A program made the translations under genes and the position numbers. Source: Actinoplanes sichuanensis (GTDB lineage Bacteria > Actinomycetota > Actinomycetes > Mycobacteriales > Micromonosporaceae). From it: DNA of 64,000 nt. Shown here one piece after another: positions 61,860 through 64,000 of this stretch. The stretch lies in contig NZ_AP028461.1 in assembly GCF_033097365.1 (NCBI RefSeq), positions 9,052,001 to 9,116,000 of the forward strand. Direction: 5' to 3'. How positions within the stretch are numbered: position 1 is the stretch's first letter; every line of letters starts with the position of its first letter. The notes beneath the pieces are model-generated. The model was given only the letters and a program-made list of their open reading frames with translations, did not search any database and was not told the origin of the DNA.

Positions 61860-63032
61860 TCAGTGGATCGCCCGGAGGCGGGGTAGCAGAGCCAGCGCCA
61901 GCAGTGCGAAACCGGCGGTGACCAGGTAGAGCGTGCGGTAGCCGCCGAGCGCGGTGACGATCGGCGCGGCCAGCACCGGGGCGAGCATCTGTGGCAGGGT
62001 TCCGGCCACGTTGGCGACGCCGAGCATGGTGGCCCGGGTGTCGGGATCCGGGAGTACGTGGGTGAGCACGGCCATGTCGACCGCGATGTAGGCGCCCCAG
62101 CCGATGCCGACCAGCACCGATGCGACCAGCACCACGGGCACGACCGGGACGAACGCCATCAGCGTGGTGCCGACGGCGAGGATGACCGCACCGGCCGCGA
62201 CGAAGGCCTTCCGCTTCTCCCAGCGGTCGGAGAACACTCCCCCGGCGAAGCCGAAGACGCCGGCGAACAGCACGTTCACCACGGTCACGATGAGCACCCA
62301 GGTGGCCGCGTCGTCGACGCCCACCTCGTCCGACAGGTAGTAGAGCAGGTAGACCAGGACGAGGGCGTTGACCAGGTTGAGCAGGAAGCGGATCACCCAG
62401 GCCCAGGCGAACTGCCCGCCCGGCCAGTGCCACTTCTGCTTCTCCGGGGCGCGGAGCGGCTGCTCCCGGTTGATGATCAGCAGGCAGGCGCCGAGAGCGG
62501 GAACGGCGACGGCCACCGCGAGGTAACCGAGTGTCGTCGAACCGGCGGCGACCGCCACCGCGGTGCCGAGGATGACGCCGATGATCTGGGCGACGCCGAA
62601 GAGCGCGCCGACCGTGCCTCGCTGGCCCTCCGGCACCCGGTCGCCGATCAGCGCGGCCAGCGCGGCCATCGGGCCGTTCAGGCCGACCTGCACCAGAATC
62701 CAGCCGGTGACCATCAGTGGCGTGGTGTCGGCCGCGGAGAGGACGACGAGTCCGGCGACACCGATCGCGGTGCCGGCCACGAAGATCGGCCGGCGCCGGC
62801 CGAGGCGGTCGGACAGCATCCCCCACAGTGGATTGGCCACCATGGACGCTGCCGCGCCCCAGGCTGTGACCAGGGCGAGCAGCGCCTCTTTACCGCCGTC
62901 GCCGGCGAGGTGGGCCGCCTGCTCGGGAAGCAGGATCTGGATCGGCCCGAACCAACCGGCGGCAACGCCGATCATGGCGAGCGCGTAAGCGACCATCCAT
63001 GACCGGCGGACCGGTGTTTCAACAAGCGTCAC
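61860..63032 (-). CDS. MFS sugar transporter
   Basis: 390 aa from a GTG at 63032 (GTGA overlap with the upstream gene). Twelve hydrophobic segments with GMLSDRLGRRRPIFVAG after helix 2 and GGVFSDRWEKRKAFVAAG in the second half; the pattern is similar to SLC45/sugar carriers. Between the GH1 gene and a secreted hydrolase gene, import of a glycoside is the likely role. Confidence 0.87.
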   Translation of the reverse strand: MTLVETPVRRSWMVAYALAMIGVAAGWFGPIQILLPEQAAHLAGDGGKEALLALVTAWGAAASMVANPLWGMLSDRLGRRRPIFVAGTAIGVAGLVVLSAADTTPLMVTGWILVQVGLNGPMAALAALIGDRVPEGQRGTVGALFGVAQIIGVILGTAVAVAAGSTTLGYLAVAVAVPALGACLLIINREQPLRAPEKQKWHWPGGQFAWAWVIRFLLNLVNALVLVYLLYYLSDEVGVDDAATWVLIVTVVNVLFAGVFGFAGGVFSDRWEKRKAFVAAGAVILAVGTTLMAFVPVVPVVLVASVLVGIGWGAYIAVDMAVLTHVLPDPDTRATMLGVANVAGTLPQMLAPVLAAPIVTALGGYRTLYLVTAGFALLALALLPRLRAIH

Positions 63033-64000
63033 GCACGGGACCTTTCCCACATCACCGTGTACGCCTCGGCGCCGCTGAGCAGTTGAGACTTGAGCAGCGG
63101 GCCGTCGGATCCGGCCTGGTCGATCAGGTCGGTGACCCAGTCGGCGTAGAGCCCGTACTGGGCGACGCCGTCGGTGTTGAGGTTGAAGGTGCGGGTGCCG
63201 TAGACCTGTTTGGCGACCGTGGTGCCGTTGGTCGCGGTGAACGGGTATTTGAGCGGGCTGGACGCGGCGTCCAGACGGGGTGCCGCCTGCGGGCCCAGAC
63301 CGTTCACGTCGGTGCCGACGCCGTACCCGGTGATCTTCGAGCCGTTGGCGAGCGCCCGGTGGGTGCGCCACTCGTCCAGGAAGGTCGGCGTCCCCTGGCC
63401 GTCGTCGTGGGCCGCGAAGGCGTAGCTGGCGACGAAGCCGCCGACGCCGAGCGTCCGGTTGATCAGAGCCGGGTCGGCCCAGGTGTGCACGGAGGCGACG
63501 CCCGGGTACTTCGCCTGCTCGGCCAGGTCGAGGACCGCTGACGCGGTCTTCACACCCATGTGGTCGATGTGGATGATCATGCCGCGGTTCATCATCGCTT
63601 TGATGAGGTACGTGCCGAGGTCGGTCAGTCCACGGGTGTTGCAGATCTTGCCGCTCGGGTAGACCGGGAGAACCGTACCGGCGGGCAGACCGACGCCGAG
63701 TTCGAGGAGTTTGGCGATGTCGTCGCTGACCAGGGGCTGCTCGTTGTCGGACGGGCCGGTGCAGCTGGTCGCCTGCCACCAGTGGCCGGTGGAGATCAGG
63801 TTGCCGACGTTGATCGCGGCGCCGGTGACCCCCTCGTCGAACCGGGTGCCGCCGAACGCGTTGTCGAACTTGTGCACCGGGTAGAGGCCGCTGACTCCCA
63901 GGCTCTGCAGCTCGTTCAGCCCGGCGTCGATGTCGGCGGTGGTGCACTGCGGGACGTTCTTGATCTCCCGGCAGTTGAAGATCTCGGAGTTCTCCACGCC
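63029..64000 (-). CDS. Metal-dependent hydrolase-like protein (5' end outside window)
   Basis: About 324 codons visible, open to the window edge; the ATG at 63997 is probably internal. It has a TIM-barrel hydrolase look, with IIHIDHMGVKTASAVLDLAEQ, VASVHTWADP and GVGTDVNGLGPQ blocks comparable to the membrane-dipeptidase (M19) group. Cys pairs (NCREIKNVPQC, TSCTG) suggest a secreted protein. The 5' part with any signal peptide is missing. It heads an operon with the MFS carrier and GH1 gene. Confidence 0.65.
   Translation of the reverse strand, partial: GVENSEIFNCREIKNVPQCTTADIDAGLNELQSLGVSGLYPVHKFDNAFGGTRFDEGVTGAAINVGNLISTGHWWQATSCTGPSDNEQPLVSDDIAKLLELGVGLPAGTVLPVYPSGKICNTRGLTDLGTYLIKAMMNRGMIIHIDHMGVKTASAVLDLAEQAKYPGVASVHTWADPALINRTLGVGGFVASYAFAAHDDGQGTPTFLDEWRTHRALANGSKITGYGVGTDVNGLGPQAAPRLDAASSPLKYPFTATNGTTVAKQVYGTRTFNLNTDGVAQYGLYADWVTDLIDQAGSDGPLLKSQLLSGAEAYTVMWERSRA

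Overview
The window is GC-rich and densely coded, with many GTG starts and many 1-4 bp start/stop overlaps. The gene families point to an actinobacterium: SepH (DUF3071), DUF2530, DUF3027, a futalosine-pathway enzyme, an Actinobacteria-type SerC, and c-di-AMP riboswitches in front of cell-wall proteins. A Micromonosporaceae member such as Actinoplanes fits best, but that is inference. No rRNA, tRNA, CRISPR array, transposase or phage gene was seen.

Region 1 (1-22 kb) is dominated by a surface-glycan locus. At its left edge lies a two-gene module on the minus strand (a GT-B-like protein and a methyltransferase-like protein). Next come a paired FluC fluoride channel, an MMPL transporter beside a LuxR-type two-component system, and a membrane sugar-transfer module (DUF2304, GT2, GtrA, GT39-like). 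From 10.9 to 15.3 kb there is a fully overlapping five-gene operon: ACP, FabG-like reductase, short acyl-AMP ligase, LuxE and LuxC. It is divergent from a plus-strand operon at 15.5-21.6 kb: pseB, pseC, a second copy of the GT-B-like/methyltransferase-like module, an SpsF/PseF-like cytidylyltransferase, a 30-codon ORF, and pseG. Together they suggest a nonulosonate-type (pseudaminic-acid-like) sugar pathway coupled to activation and reduction of an acyl group. PseH and PseI are not in the window.

Region 2 (21.6-38.8 kb) holds a quinone oxidoreductase, a response regulator, an S66 peptidase, an ECF sigma/anti-sigma pair, a neprosin-domain secreted protein, cysteine dioxygenase, a lipoprotein, an Atu4866-like protein, TetR, and a Wzm/Wzt-type polysaccharide ABC exporter. 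Two divergent paralogous secreted coiled-coil proteins follow, each behind its own ydaO-type c-di-AMP riboswitch. Then come a GH65 phosphorylase with beta-phosphoglucomutase, an RsbW-like kinase and a sugar ABC ATPase.

Region 3 (38.8-41.0 kb) is gene-poor. It contains one PspC gene, a 23-bp tandem duplication, three minisatellite-like arrays (about 35-, 17- and 50-bp units) and two strong adjacent hairpins.

Region 4 (41-64 kb) is mainly housekeeping and transport: DUF4230, a nitroreductase, an aldose epimerase, several MFS proteins, PdxH, citrate synthase, SerC, SepH, a 2'-5' RNA ligase with a probable CTG start, MarR with a palindromic operator candidate, an AzgA-type purine permease, DUF2530, DUF3027, futalosine hydrolase and TetR. 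It ends in a catabolic operon (a hydrolase truncated by the window edge, an MFS carrier and a GH1 beta-glucosidase). All functions are read from motifs and family resemblance; no searches were run.
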